Made by a program: the position numbers and the translations under genes. A DNA stretch of 64,000 bases from Struthio camelus (taxonomy: Eukaryota > Chordata > Aves > Struthioniformes > Struthionidae), in contig NC_090967.1 in assembly GCF_040807025.1 (NCBI RefSeq), forward strand, positions 4,276,001 to 4,340,000. Direction: 5' to 3'. The notes beneath the pieces are model-generated. The model was given only the letters and a program-made list of their open reading frames with translations. It was not told the origin of the DNA and did not search any database. Position 1 is the stretch's first letter, and every line of letters starts with the position of its first letter. This document shows, piece by piece, positions 1-19,700 of the stretch.

Positions 1-550
1 CACACTGCACAAGATCTCCCTGCCTTCTAGTTTCTGCCCAACCAGAAATCCCGACAACCCCTCCCCTGAAAACCCACTACAGGCCATTAACCCAAGCAAG
101 TCCTCTCAATGCACTTAACTTGCTTTGCTTGGTTTGCAATCAGTTGGGCATCGTTACCCCCTTTTTGAGAAATAAGAACTGAGCGCGCCCCTGTACCCCC
201 CCCACCTTCTGCCTGTCATACACACCCCCAGCAAAATAAAGCAGAGACGCTTTTCCCCCATGAGTCAAATAAATATGGAACCAGGCAACTCTAGTTGCAT
301 CAAGTGGAAATGTTTTTAGTTACAATGGCACCGAGTGGGGCCCCAGATGAGTCATGTGCAACACAGAAACCTATAAGGCTGAATATCAATGCTTTTTTGT
401 TGAAAGTCTCAAATCGCTATGAAACTGATTAAGTATAATGCAAAGAGATGGTCACTGCAGTCTACCATTTGCCTGCTGCATTGGTGTTATGCTAGTTAGT
501 TTTTTCAGAGTCCAACAACAGTGACTGAGTGATGTTGGGGCAGGTGGCTT
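1..550 (-). other. EEF2 3'UTR and downstream flank
   Basis: This stretch follows the EEF2 stop codon (plus-strand TTA at 551-553). It has no supported coding sequence and is moderately AT-rich, as expected for a 3'UTR. I found no perfect AATAAA on the minus strand, so the polyadenylation site is either a variant hexamer or lies outside the window. Confidence 0.55.
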
Positions 551-8872
<8,322 letters not shown>

Positions 8873-8968
8873 GGTGGCGGATGGCGGCGGATTCTCCGGG
8901 GCGCGGGGGGGGTGGTGCAGCAATGGCGGCGGCGACGGCCCTGTCTCGCTGGCGAGCGCAGAGCGGGC

Positions 8969-9006
8969 GGAAGAGAACGCTGACGTCAACCGCCCCCTTC
9001 TTATAC
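8969..9006 (-). promoter_or_regulatory. EEF2: EEF2 core promoter: TATA box, CRE and 5'TOP start
   Basis: Read on the minus strand, a TATA-like gtataaga (9006-8999) is followed by a perfect CRE palindrome TGACGTCA (8988-8981) and a pyrimidine tract CTCTTCC (8975-8969). The tract matches the 5' end I recall for human EEF2 mRNA and is a 5' terminal oligopyrimidine motif, the element through which mTOR/LARP1 control translation-factor mRNAs. The start site is therefore placed at C8975, about 25-30 nt from the TATA box. The 5'UTR runs 8975-8873 and includes a YY1-like GCCGCCATT. The start site is inferred from the motif, not from transcript data. Confidence 0.82.
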
Positions 9007-10429
9007 GGCGGCGCCGGCTGAGGGGCGGAGTCGGTGGCGCCGGCGCGCCAGGCGCATGCGCTGAGGCGCCTGTCTAGCCCTCCGCTGTCGGGAGGCTCGA
9101 TGGTTGGGAGGGCTGTTCCGCCGGGGCGGGGACCACGTGGCCGCGCACCGGCACCAGCCCGGGGCCTGCGGGCGGGGGGGGGAGGTGAAGGGGAGCAGAC
9201 CGGAGCGGGGCTCCCGCATTGCCAGTGCTCTGCTCAGGCGGGGCGGGGGCAAAGCCCCTCCCCACCTGCCGCCAAACACCGGCATGTGAACGGGAACCCG
9301 GACCAGTATGGCCCGTGGCAGCAGAGCGACCCCAAAAACGGAGCTGGTGCGAGGGCTGGGGCCTGCACGGGACGAGCAGGGCCTGGCCTCGGACACCCGG
9401 GCAGGGTACCGGGCCTGACGCTGCCTTCACACCTCCCTCCCGCCATCCCCCTGCTGTGGGGCCACTGGTGCCTGCCACCACTGGCCCCAGGGCCCCCGGC
9501 ATGGTGCTCGCTCCCAGGGGCTTCGCCAGCCGTTAAACACGCCACGAGAGAAAGCTGTGCGCTGCCGGGGCTGCTGTCACCGCCTTCACGTCGTCCCCAG
9601 TCATGCCACGCGCTCGAGGAGCCGCTACAAAGTCAGTGAGGGCTCCTCTCCTGCCAGCAGGAACCCTGCCACTGATTTCATTAGAGAGCAACCGAACCCT
9701 GGGGGAAGCCTTTCTTGGTTCGCTCTTACCCCGAGAACATGTTACGGCAGAGCGAAGCATGTACCTTGGTCTGTACAGGGCAGAGAAATAAAAGAGGTAA
9801 CAACAAATTAAAGAAAACGAACAATTAAAGCAGGTGAATGTTCTGCTTTTAAAATCTGTGGGCAATTCCTTGCTGGCATTAAAAATGCAGGTGACGTTTT
9901 CTTTTTTTTCTATGGAAAACTTAAGTTTTCCTCTCTTTTTCCCTGATTTTCCAGGGGCTGCGCTGATTTGCATCCCGAGCATTAAGGAGCGGTTGGTGAG
10001 CTCAGCTGTAAATTGCAGAGCATTTGGGGCCGATTCATCAGCGCTGTGATCCGAGTCCTGCATCGGTGGCCCCTGCACCTGCAGGGACTCGTGGCACGCG
10101 GCTTCCTGCCCGGGGTGCGAAATCCTGTCGTGGCCTCCAGGATCAGGGCGACAGTGCCTCACCTCGGGTTCCCGTGCTCTGCAGAGCGAGACCTATCGAG
10201 AACAAAGTGCGAACAAACCCCCGCTGCAGCACATGCTTTATGCCCTCACGCGAAGACCTGGCAGCCGGGCGCGCAGCGAGGACAGAGCAGGGGGAACCGC
10301 CTGCGCGAGGCTTTCGGGGGGGGGGGAGGCTCCCCTGGGCGGACTGCAGCCGCCCCCTCGCAGGGAGGCAGCAAGGGCAGAGCCATGCAGGGAAGGCTGC
10401 GGCGCCTGGCGGGCTGCAGCTAAGCCCGG

Positions 10430-10555
10430 CCATCGCTGCAAGGCTGCTGCCTGCACTGCAATGTCACTGCAGGGCCTCTGCTCTCACTGCAGTCCCCTGC
10501 CCTCGCTGCAGAGCTCTGCTGCAATCCCCTGCCCTCGCTGCAGGCCCTGCCTGGC
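10430..10555. repeat. Degenerate CTGCAG-containing tandem repeat
   Basis: The word CTGCAG or ACTGCAG recurs every 20-35 bp. Two successive units share CCCCTGCCCTCGCTGCAG almost exactly, and neighbouring copies are more diverged. It is a short minisatellite-like patch in the EEF2-PIAS4 spacer, with no sign of coding. Confidence 0.6.
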
Positions 10556-12075
10556 CCCCGGCAGCCCCCGCCGTCCCCGTCCCCAAATGCCATTTCTGCG
10601 GTCGCTCGCTCCGCTCCTGCCCCCCCCCCCGCCGCCCTCCGCAGGGCCCCCGCGCTGCGCATGCGCCAGCCCGGCCGGCGGAGGGGAGGGGGCAGCGCCG
10701 CAGCGCCCCCTGCGGGCGGGGAGGGAGCGCTGCGGGGCCGAGCGTGCCCGGTTCCCCCCCCCCCACCCCGGGGGGCGCTGCATCCCCGAAACGTGCCCCA
10801 CAACGCCCGCCGATGTCCCCAGCCGTGTCCCCGGGGCGGCTCCCGCCACTGCACCACGACAGCAAGGGTGCCGGCGAGGCGCGCGCGAGGCCGGGGCTCT
10901 CGCCCCGCTGCCGCCGGCCGGAGGGCCTGGCCCGCGTCCCCAGCCGCCCCGGGGGCTGGCACGGCTGGCGATGGCACGGGCCCCCAGCGCCTGCGCTGGG
11001 CAGGACGAGGGGTACGGGCTGTAGGAGCCCTGGAAAGGCCACGCACCTCCTTGCCGCGCTCCCAAGCCACGCCTGGCTTGAGCGGGATGCGGAGGGAGGG
11101 GTGTAGCTGGAGGAAGGATCTGCAGAGCTGCTCGACTCCAGCTGGGACCCCAGGGGCCATAGCCAGTCCTCTGGTGAGCCAAAAGCACCCATCCAGCTGC
11201 CTTGCTCTTCCTTTGGTAGCTGACACGCGCAAGATCTTCGCCATCGGCTGTCCCTGGTAAAGCTTCACGAACCCACAGCTCTCTTCCAAACTTCGCTCCT
11301 ACGCCAGGAGGTCTCTAAGAAGGGCCTGACATGCTGGTTCAGCCATGGGTGTATGTTCTTTGTCTCTCAAAGTGCCCTGCAAAATCACTGGGTGTTCACA
11401 TTCTACCTTTTAGAGCAACAGTAACGAGCAGCCATCCTGCAGACGGTCTCAGACTGACACAAATGATTCCTCATGCTCCGGCAGAGATGAAGCAGGGATA
11501 ATTCGATGGAAAGACATGGAACGACTACACAGGGTGAGAGAAGACCCAGTCTGCAGTTTTAGGAGGACTCCCTCATCTCCAGTGCAGGAACAAAGGCCAA
11601 AATCCCTTCACTTTGTTTTAGCAAATGGGAAAACTGAAGCGCTACGCGGTGAAGAGAATTACCTGAGCTAAGATCAAATTAAAAGGAGACTGAGAGCGAG
11701 GGCAAGTAAAGAGAGACTCCACAGCACAGCACAGCAGGATGCAACTCTCCATCTCCATACCATAAATATTTTGCATCTTTTTTTACGTCCTTCTCTTCAG
11801 CATCATAGAAGACTGTTGCTTTACTTCCATCAGCTGCAACATATTAAAAAAAAAAAAAAACCTCTAATAAATCCAAGCCACTTTGTCCCCAAGCCACCTC
11901 GCCAGGCAGCTCAGGTCGCTGCCAAATTCCCAGCACATCCCCAGCCCACCGGTCCCCTCCACTATCTGCGGTGCCCAGGGAGTTGCCGGTGGAGCTACGC
12001 CAGGAATCACCTTGGCCCCGGGAGGCTGTGAGCCCCGCGCTCCCCTTGTGACAGGATGAGTTATCAGCTGTTGGG

Positions 12076-12089
12076 GTTGCCACAGCAAC
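12076..12089. promoter_or_regulatory. Palindromic RFX X-box, candidate distal element
   Basis: GTTGCC-AC-AGCAAC is a full-length X-box (two half-sites of GTNRCC / RGYAAC type with a 2-bp spacer), the site bound by RFX winged-helix factors. Within the next 130 bp there are an NFI-like TGGC(n4)GCCA and a homeodomain word TTAATTGG (near 12200). The cluster sits about 3.1 kb from the EEF2 start and 1.6 kb from the PIAS4 start, so the target gene cannot be told. Confidence 0.5.
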
Positions 12090-13286
12090 CGTTTGAATTT
12101 TTTAGCACCAATGCTGGCTTTTGCCAGACTGGAAGGGGAGGCTGGGGAGCCTGATTAACATGTTGGCCTGCCTGGGAAACTAGCCCATTGCCTTTTTGTT
12201 TAATTGGCCTGGGGGACTGATGACAAGAAGGGGAAAGTGCTGGAAAGCCTCCGTCTCCTCCAACGGCACGGGGTCTTCGGGGACCGTCCCCTCTCGTGTA
12301 CATCCGGGCGTGATGGGCCATCACAGCCCGCAGGCGCGCAGGTGCCCAGGGGCTCTCTGTTGTCTCCTGGTAATTCAGCCTGAAGTTGCCTGGATGTAGT
12401 TGCTCGGCCCACGTGAAAGGGACTGTGCTGGGCGCTCGTTCCTGGCCTCACGCTTAGAAACGGAGCACCCAGATCCCAGCGGGAAAAGAGTGACTTGCAG
12501 GCAGGTTTCAGCTGGGGAGAACTCATTTCTATCTACACATAAGGCGTTTTTAGCAGGGACGGGTTCTTGGAGGATCAGCTCCTCCCTGGGCACCTAGAAA
12601 TATGGAGAGAGACACTGACCTGGGGGTTTCTGGGGCGCCGTCACCACGGGGCGGTCGGTTCCCAGCTGCAGCGCCGGGTGTCTCAGCGACGCAACGCCGC
12701 GTGCTCGGGAGGGCGCCGTGTCGGGTGACAGCATCACAGGAGTTTCTGGAGGCCTTGGTCCCTCAGAGCAGAGGCAGGGGGTTAACGGCCCCTGGAATAA
12801 GCGGAGTGCTCGTTATTGGTGTATGCGCAAGCGTCTGGCAGCTCTGAGGCCTGCGACTGAACAGCAAAGCCTGAGATAAGCAAGTGGAGGCTGCTGCCGA
12901 GGGAGAATTAGATTTGTGCCCTTTGTTTTCCTCTGACGAGGAGGGATCTACAAGCTGTCAGGTTCCTTTGGGTTTTTTTTTCCCCTCCAGAGGGTTTTTA
13001 ACCTTAGAAATGCCTGTTTCAGCTGCCTGCTCCCCAGAAAACACCTTCCAGGCAAACTACAGGTGACCAGACCCAACGTCCCCGTATTTTAGGCCATTTT
13101 CAGAAGTGGGGGCAAACAAAAAACCTGCCCCTTCCCTGGGGTGACCGCAGCCGGACGCGGGCAGGCGCCTCCGGTTCAGGCCACCGCCGTGCCCACGAAC
13201 GAGCCCGGGCCTCGAAGGAGCGCGTGGAGGTTCGGGCAGGGGTCAAGGCCACAGGACAGGCCGCCAAGGGCGCTCCCGCTGGCCCC

Positions 13287-13330
13287 GGGGCCTGTACCCC
13301 GGTTGGGGCCTGTACCCCGGTTGGGGCCTG
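13287..13330. repeat. 18-bp tandem repeat, about 2.4 copies
   Basis: Two identical 18-bp units reading ggggcctgtaccccggtt lie at 13287-13304 and 13305-13322, followed by a partial third copy. It lies in the upstream edge of the PIAS4 CpG island. Confidence 0.9.
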
Positions 13331-13489
13331 GTGCGGCCTGCCTGCCCCACGGCCATTTTGGGGGTGCTGCGCATCGCTCCCTGCCCCCCCCCCCACCGTG
13401 GGCACACCCCTCCCCACCGGCTCCCCTCCTGAAGGGCGGCGACCCCGGGAGCCGCCATCGCTGCTCCACCCCCCACCGCCGCCCCCTCC

Positions 13490-13764
13490 TCCGGTAACGC
13501 TGCCGCCTCCCGGCTTCCCGGGGCGCTGCCCCTTTAAGGCAGCCGGGAAGGCGTGGCCGGGCGGGGCGTGGCCAGTGCGCCTGCGCCGCGGCGCCGCGGC
13601 CCGCGGGGAGAAGGGCGCGCGCGCGCGCGCGGATTGGGCGGCGCGCGCCACCCGCGGCCCCTCCCCGCCCCCCGTCCGTCCGCGGGCGTCACGTGACTCG
13701 GCGGCGGCTCCCGGCGCGGTGGACGCTGGAGGCCAAGATGGCGGCGGAGCTGGTGGAGGCGAAA
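13490..13764 (+). promoter_or_regulatory. PIAS4: PIAS4 CpG-island promoter and exon 1
   Basis: No TATA box is visible. The region holds a (GC)n alternating purine-pyrimidine tract (about 13614-13631, Z-DNA-prone), a reverse CCAAT box (ATTGG at about 13633), an E-box CACGTG (13690-13695; USF/MYC/TFE type) and a YY1 consensus AAGATGGCGGC that overlaps the initiator codon (13738-13740). YY1 sites at the start codon are typical of TATA-less housekeeping promoters. The exact start site is not visible. Confidence 0.7.
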
Positions 13765-16700
13765 GTGAGTGAGCGGCACCTTCCTCCCCCCCCCCCTTTC
13801 CTTCCCCCGTCTTCCGCCCCGCCGCCGACTGCGGCCTCAGGGCCGGGCCGCGCGGGGCGGCGGTTCCCGGCGAGGGGGGCGGCGGCGGCGGGGAGGGCGG
13901 CGCGGTGCGACGGCGAGAGCCGGGGGGGCGGCACCCCCGGGACCGGCCCCCCCACACACACTTTACCTCAGGAGCCACCGGCCCCGCCCCGGCTTCCCGG
14001 GCTCGGCCGCGGCCCCCTCACCGGGCCCAGCCCCCGCCCCCCACAACCGGGGCCTGCCCGGCGCCTCTCGCAGCCCGGCGGGTCCGAGCCTGCCCCTGGG
14101 TCCACCCCCCCCCCCCTTCCTCCCTCCCCGCGGCGTGGGCCGCGCTGCTCCCCTTATTAATTACGAGTAATTAATTAAGGCAGGTGGCTTCTCCCGGCCG
14201 CCTCCGCGGGGCTCCTTCCCACCCCCCCCTTCCCCCGCCCCGCCGGGCGCCCGCGCGGGGCCCCCAGGCGCCTCGTGCCCGCCGGGCGCGGAGCGGGGCC
14301 GCGGGGCGCGGAGCTGTCCAGCCGCCGGGGCCGGTTTTGTGCCGGCTCCGGCCGACGGCGGGGGAGGGGGATTCCGCGGAGGGCAGAGCGTGGAAGTGGG
14401 GAAGGAGCGGAAGGTATCCGGGGGGGGGGGGAAGCTTCCCCCCTTGATTCTGCGCGGCATGGAGCTTCCCGGGTATGTCCCAGGCGCTTCCAAATGAAGC
14501 GTTTTTAAAGCAAGCGTACCTGAAGTTGTACCGTACTTCCAAAGTGTCCTGTGCGCCGCAGCAGGCCTCCTGCGGAAAGGAGGTTCAGCAGAATAGGACC
14601 CGCTCTCTGCTTTATTATTATTGTTTTCCCTTCTCGGAGTCCCAATTTACTCTTCTCTCCCTGATTCTGGGACTTCTCTGTTTTGCTCTGTCAGCGCGCG
14701 GCAGCGCAGGGGAGCGACTCGCTGCGCTTGAGCAGACTGCACGCAACGGTGCCATGGCGAAGCTGGCGCTAAGGGTGTTTACTGCGTGACTTCAACGCAC
14801 AGAAATTGTTAATAGCACCTGCAGGATTAGCTAATAAGTAAGGATGTGGCTAGATGGTTGCAAAAAATAAGATGTGGAGAGTCTATTTTAGGAGTCCCTG
14901 TGGTCTCTCCTCTCCCTAGTATTTGGCCCCTCTCAATTGAGCTGAGCCCAGGACGCTTCTGGAGGAGGTATGTTTCCAAGACTTCATCGCTTGCCTCCTT
15001 AGCAGATGTTTGAGTGACACAGTTTGCCACTCAGATGCAAGGCTTCCTTGGGGAAAGGAGCTGACTTAAAATTTAGTGTTAAAATAACCTCAGTAGTTAA
15101 TGTGATCTAAGTACCGCTCGTACTGTCATCCAGATCTAAGCCTCGATGATGCATTTTTCTTTGTGTGAAACTAACTTGTTCTGTTGTTACTGTTCAAATC
15201 TGATCATCCTTCTAGGTCTTAAACCTTTCTAAATGTAAACTGTGGAAAACTATTGGGTCAAACTCCACTGTACGTACCTAAGGTCCCAAGTGACCAGCAG
15301 CGTAGGAGTATCTGCTGTGCTCAATGTGACTTCCCCGTTACTGCACGACTGAAGTGCTTCACAGCCTTGCTGTAATTATCTTTGCAAATATGCTGTTTAT
15401 CCTTGAAGTAGTTCTGAGAGTCCAGTACGCTCTCCATTTTGTAGATAGAGCAAATAACGACAGAGGAACTGAACTTGTCCAGGATCACGCAGGTGGTATC
15501 TAGCGAAGCAGTGAAGTGAATCCACATCTCCTGAATCCTCGTGTTCTAGCAGTTAAACATCCTTTCTCTCCTCTTTAAAGTTACTTGCCTTTTTCTCACA
15601 TCAAAGGTATTCTGGGACACATCTCAGCTACCAAAAAATCTAAACTGCAGCCAATGACATTTGTGTGAAGTTCTTTAACATCTCTTGGGTTTCCAGATTA
15701 AATGACAGATTTCATGAGAAAGGAGAAAATAAAATGATATTCTTTTTACAGCCTAATTCCCGCACAGGCAGATGTGGCTGTGAAATGTTTCTGGACTAAA
15801 CAGTAGCTTTAAAAAATTAATTCATCCATGTCATCATCATCTTTTTTTTCCTCCCTCTAGGAAATTGTAAGACTACTATTTTAACTTCCACAGAAAACTG
15901 ACTTTATGCATTTTTTCTTAAGTGTAATCAGCAAACAAGAGTGGAGGGTAGGTTGGGGAAAAGAGACTTATTGATCTCTCATCCCTGCTTTTGCTCTTTA
16001 CTATGGAGCAGTTGAGCTTTCTTCTGGAATTCTGACGTTTTCCACAAACAAGGAAGGACGCTGAAGGAATAATCGTGGGTGCCTATCAAGTACATTCTCG
16101 TGCAACTTGCATTTTTTTTTTAATGTCCTTTATAAGCTTGCCTTGCACATTCATAAAGCCGCTTGCCATGTGAGAGAACTCAATCGTCAATCTGACCAGA
16201 CTCTAGCATTAGTCCCAATTGAAATAATTTCTAGTTCTTAGTTTGGTGGAAAATCGCCTTCTAATATAGTATGGTCTTTGAATCTACTGACAAATTATAG
16301 GCCTTTTGAGTTTCCACAGCAGCAAGAGGAGTGAATTTGTGAAGACAGATAGTTTTACTGCTTATCAAAACATTGAAATCAATAGTACTAGAGCAAGAGC
16401 AAAAGCAGCTACTGGCTGTAATCATGGGAGAATGCTTGGCAAAGCCTCCAAATGGAATCTTGGAGGCATTGTTCTCATGGGAACATCCTTCTCCCTCTTT
16501 AATAGTCTTTTAATATCACTCCATAGCCTAAAATATCTGATGCCTTTTTTAAAAGGCCCTGCATATGTAGGGAGAGTTCTGGATTTTTTTTTTTTTTTTG
16601 CACATACAGGCAATATCTAGATGCACTGAAATACAGTGCGAAGAATCCTAAAGGACTGGCAGCCCCAGTCCACTGAAATGTCATCCACCCTCCAGTTCAC

Positions 16701-19700
16701 GTTCATTTTCTTCCTTTACCTTACTTGATAATATTTTAGATTAAGCTTTTAATGTAACCCTCTCACCCGAAGGTGCATTGGAAGTCTGCATACTTTGAGC
16801 CCCTTCATGGTGAAAGGGGTTAATGTATACTCTACTGTGTGGGGCAGGCTGTTTTGAGTGTTTTACTTTGTGGTCACCATTAGTTCTGGTAGAATTACCT
16901 TGAGGACGTTTAGATTTTGAGTTAACTCAGTGACCATCATGTGTCATTTCGCTCATTTGGGTGAATTGGTTGATTTTTTCAATTGATGGTCTCCTTTGTA
17001 TTTCCTCTGCTCAAACAAGTACCTGGTAAATGGAATGTTAATCAGGCGCAGGACAGCTAATTTGAACAGAAGGCTTGGTATTGTTCTTATACCAGGTTTT
17101 TGTTTTTAGTATTTTGGATTCCAGGGTACGTAGTGAGAACTGACACTTTATCTTTTTACAACTGTAAGAACTTTTCTGATCTTTTATTCCCTAGAACATG
17201 GTGATGAGTTTCCGAGTCTCGGATCTTCAGATGTTGCTGGGTTTTGTTGGCAGGAGCAAAAGTGGACTTAAACATGAACTAGTCACCAGAGCATTGCAAT
17301 TGGTTCAATTTGACTGTAGCCCTGAAGTTTTCAAGAAGATTAAAGAGCTCTATGAGACTCGCTATGCCAAGAAGAGCTCTGAGCCAGGGCAGCCCCAGCC
17401 ACAGCAGCACCGGTCTCCTGAGGCACTCTCCATACATTCTTCATATGACCGTGGGAGCACTGTTGCTAGGACTTCTATCTCAACTAATAATATTGACTAT
17501 CCTGCGCTCTATGGGAAATACCTTAACGGACTGGGAAGGTTGCCGCCCAAAGTTGTGAAGCCTGAAGTTCGGCTCGTGAAACTTCCCTTCTATACGACCC
17601 TGGATGAACTGTTGAAGCCAACAGAGTTAGGTGAGTTGTCTGTATTCTGGTGCTTTTCTGCTGGAGTCGGTCTGGGAAAGAAAACTGAAATAGATAACAA
17701 GTGTTGAAAAGATGGCAGTGTTTTCAAGGATCAGTAAAATCGTGTGATGGAAGGAGAAACAGTGATTCATGTTGTGGTGGATGTCTCCCCCCCCCCCCCC
17801 CCAGTCTTCCTCCCAGATGCTGTAAGCATGGAGTAGAATATTCTTATCTGTTTTCCCCTTGCCTTAGAACACAAAGGTGGTCACTTTGAGTTGTAACTTG
17901 AAAAGCCTGTCTTGTTTGGCTGAAGCTTTCATATCCTTCATTGGAAATGCTGCCGTGTAACATTGCAGTCTTGTGCTGTGAATCACAATCTGTCTTCCTT
18001 CTCCCTAATGTAGCAGTATATTGATGAAACTCTTTCTTTCTGTGTTGGTGTTGCACCTGTGCTGGGCGAGTACGCTGACACTTTCTACATTAGAGCTGTT
18101 TTTCAGTGCTTAACATACCTAACCTAAATCCTCTTGTGGATGAAAGAAGGTGGTACACATATCAAACAGTATTTCTGACTTTTTTTTTTTTTTTTTAAGC
18201 CTATCACAATTCTTTGTGCCTGACACTGTGTATTTTGAGGAGCAACTAGGGAAATCTGAAAATTGGAAGACGCGCTTTCTCCCACTTTGGGGCTAGGTGT
18301 CTGACTCTTCATTATTTCAGTTCTGAAATCATTGTACGGTGTTCAGCCTCATTGGCTTATAAAGCAAATATGGTGATACCAGGCCTCACTGTTAAGTGAA
18401 CCTGGAACTTGGGAAGCTGATCTTTCTTTGCTGAAAAAGCATGTTTCTGCTGTGCCTGAGGACCAAAAAGAACTGTCATAGAGGAAGATAATGCATTTTC
18501 TGTCTGTGCAGGTGCGTGAAGGGCTGCAGTATTGGATCATATGTTAGAAATTTGAATAAAGAGCTGTGCGGTGGCTATTGCTGCCTAGTATAGTCAGGTT
18601 AGACAAATGTTTGGGATTCGTTGACAGTGATCGGAGCTTTTGTGCAATTTGTCTGACCGCAACTCAGAAATTCCTAAAGCTGTCGTCTTTATAGCAGTGG
18701 AACATACATTTTTCAGAACAGGAAATGGCCATCAGGTCCAGTGTCCCTGTGCTCCTAATTTCTTAGTTCTTAAATCTTTCTGCTTTTTCATTAGACCTTT
18801 TCATTCTCTTCTGCCTTCATGGGATAGTTTGGCTATCTCTTGAGCTCGTTTATATCCTTTTTCAGTTGTCTTCCATAATAAGTTATTCCATATGTTTACT
18901 ATCCTTTTTATCCTTTGTGCATAGTGCTGCATGCCTTTCCTTGTTTACACCTATTTCTGTGTTGCTAGCTTCAGGGTGGCTCACCAGTATGTTTTTTAAA
19001 AAAAAATCTATTGAATTAGTCATTTGATACGTACGTATTTTTTGTCTGCATTTGGAGGCAACAAATGCCGTAATACTGTGACCGTTTAAAACAGTCAAGC
19101 AGTAACTGTCACTGTAAAACTGAAATTATTTTAAATACTGTTGTTCAGGGAACGGGTTAATTCAGCCTGGAGTGTGGAGTGGCGTTTGTCAGGCAAAAAT
19201 GCAAATGTAGTATTTTGAAGAAAAATAAATTTAAGAGGTGGAAACATCTAGAGATGGGAGAGAAGCAGGGATATGCTTACTGTGATTAATAGATTTTATT
19301 GAAGGTTGACGTTAAATTTTCTACATGAGATCAGAACTGAGGTCTCATTAAATTTAGTATCTAGGCGTATGTTAGCTGACACCTCCCTTGGGCCAACTTG
19401 TTCCCTAAAGCGTATTTGACTAATTTTCCCTTTTGATGAGAGTGTTTTCTGCTTGACCTTTGGGGACTGGTGCTGAGGAGCTGGGTATTGAACAGATGTT
19501 CAGTCTTCATTGTCCCAGTCGACTGTTCAGAATCTAGAGACGTCTTCTACACACTTGTCTCATTTTCCCAACTTGATGGTCAGCAACTAGAATTCCTTCT
19601 GCCTCCACCAACGTGAAGAAAGAAGCATTTGTGTCTCTGTACAACTGGGGCTATTTCAGCACAGCACGAGTATCTGCTGCTCCCCATCCACGTTGCTAAC

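Larger units (their letters stand above)
9007..13489. other. Intergenic region between divergent EEF2 and PIAS4
   Basis: No coding sequence is supported. 9007-9500 is the flank of the EEF2 CpG island. 9500-10000 has balanced composition. 10240-11110 is GC-rich with long but compositionally trivial open frames on both strands. 11280-13080 is ordinary unique-looking DNA with a poly-A run (about 11847-11861) and an RFX X-box (12076-12089). 13090-13490 enters the PIAS4 CpG island. I recognise no interspersed repeat. Confidence 0.6.

Noticed and set aside
10024-11289. Long overlapping open frames on both strands (up to 360 codons) in the EEF2-PIAS4 spacer
   Set aside because: All frames are open because of GC composition. 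The products are Pro/Ala/Arg/Gly-rich, with no conserved motif and no splice structure.
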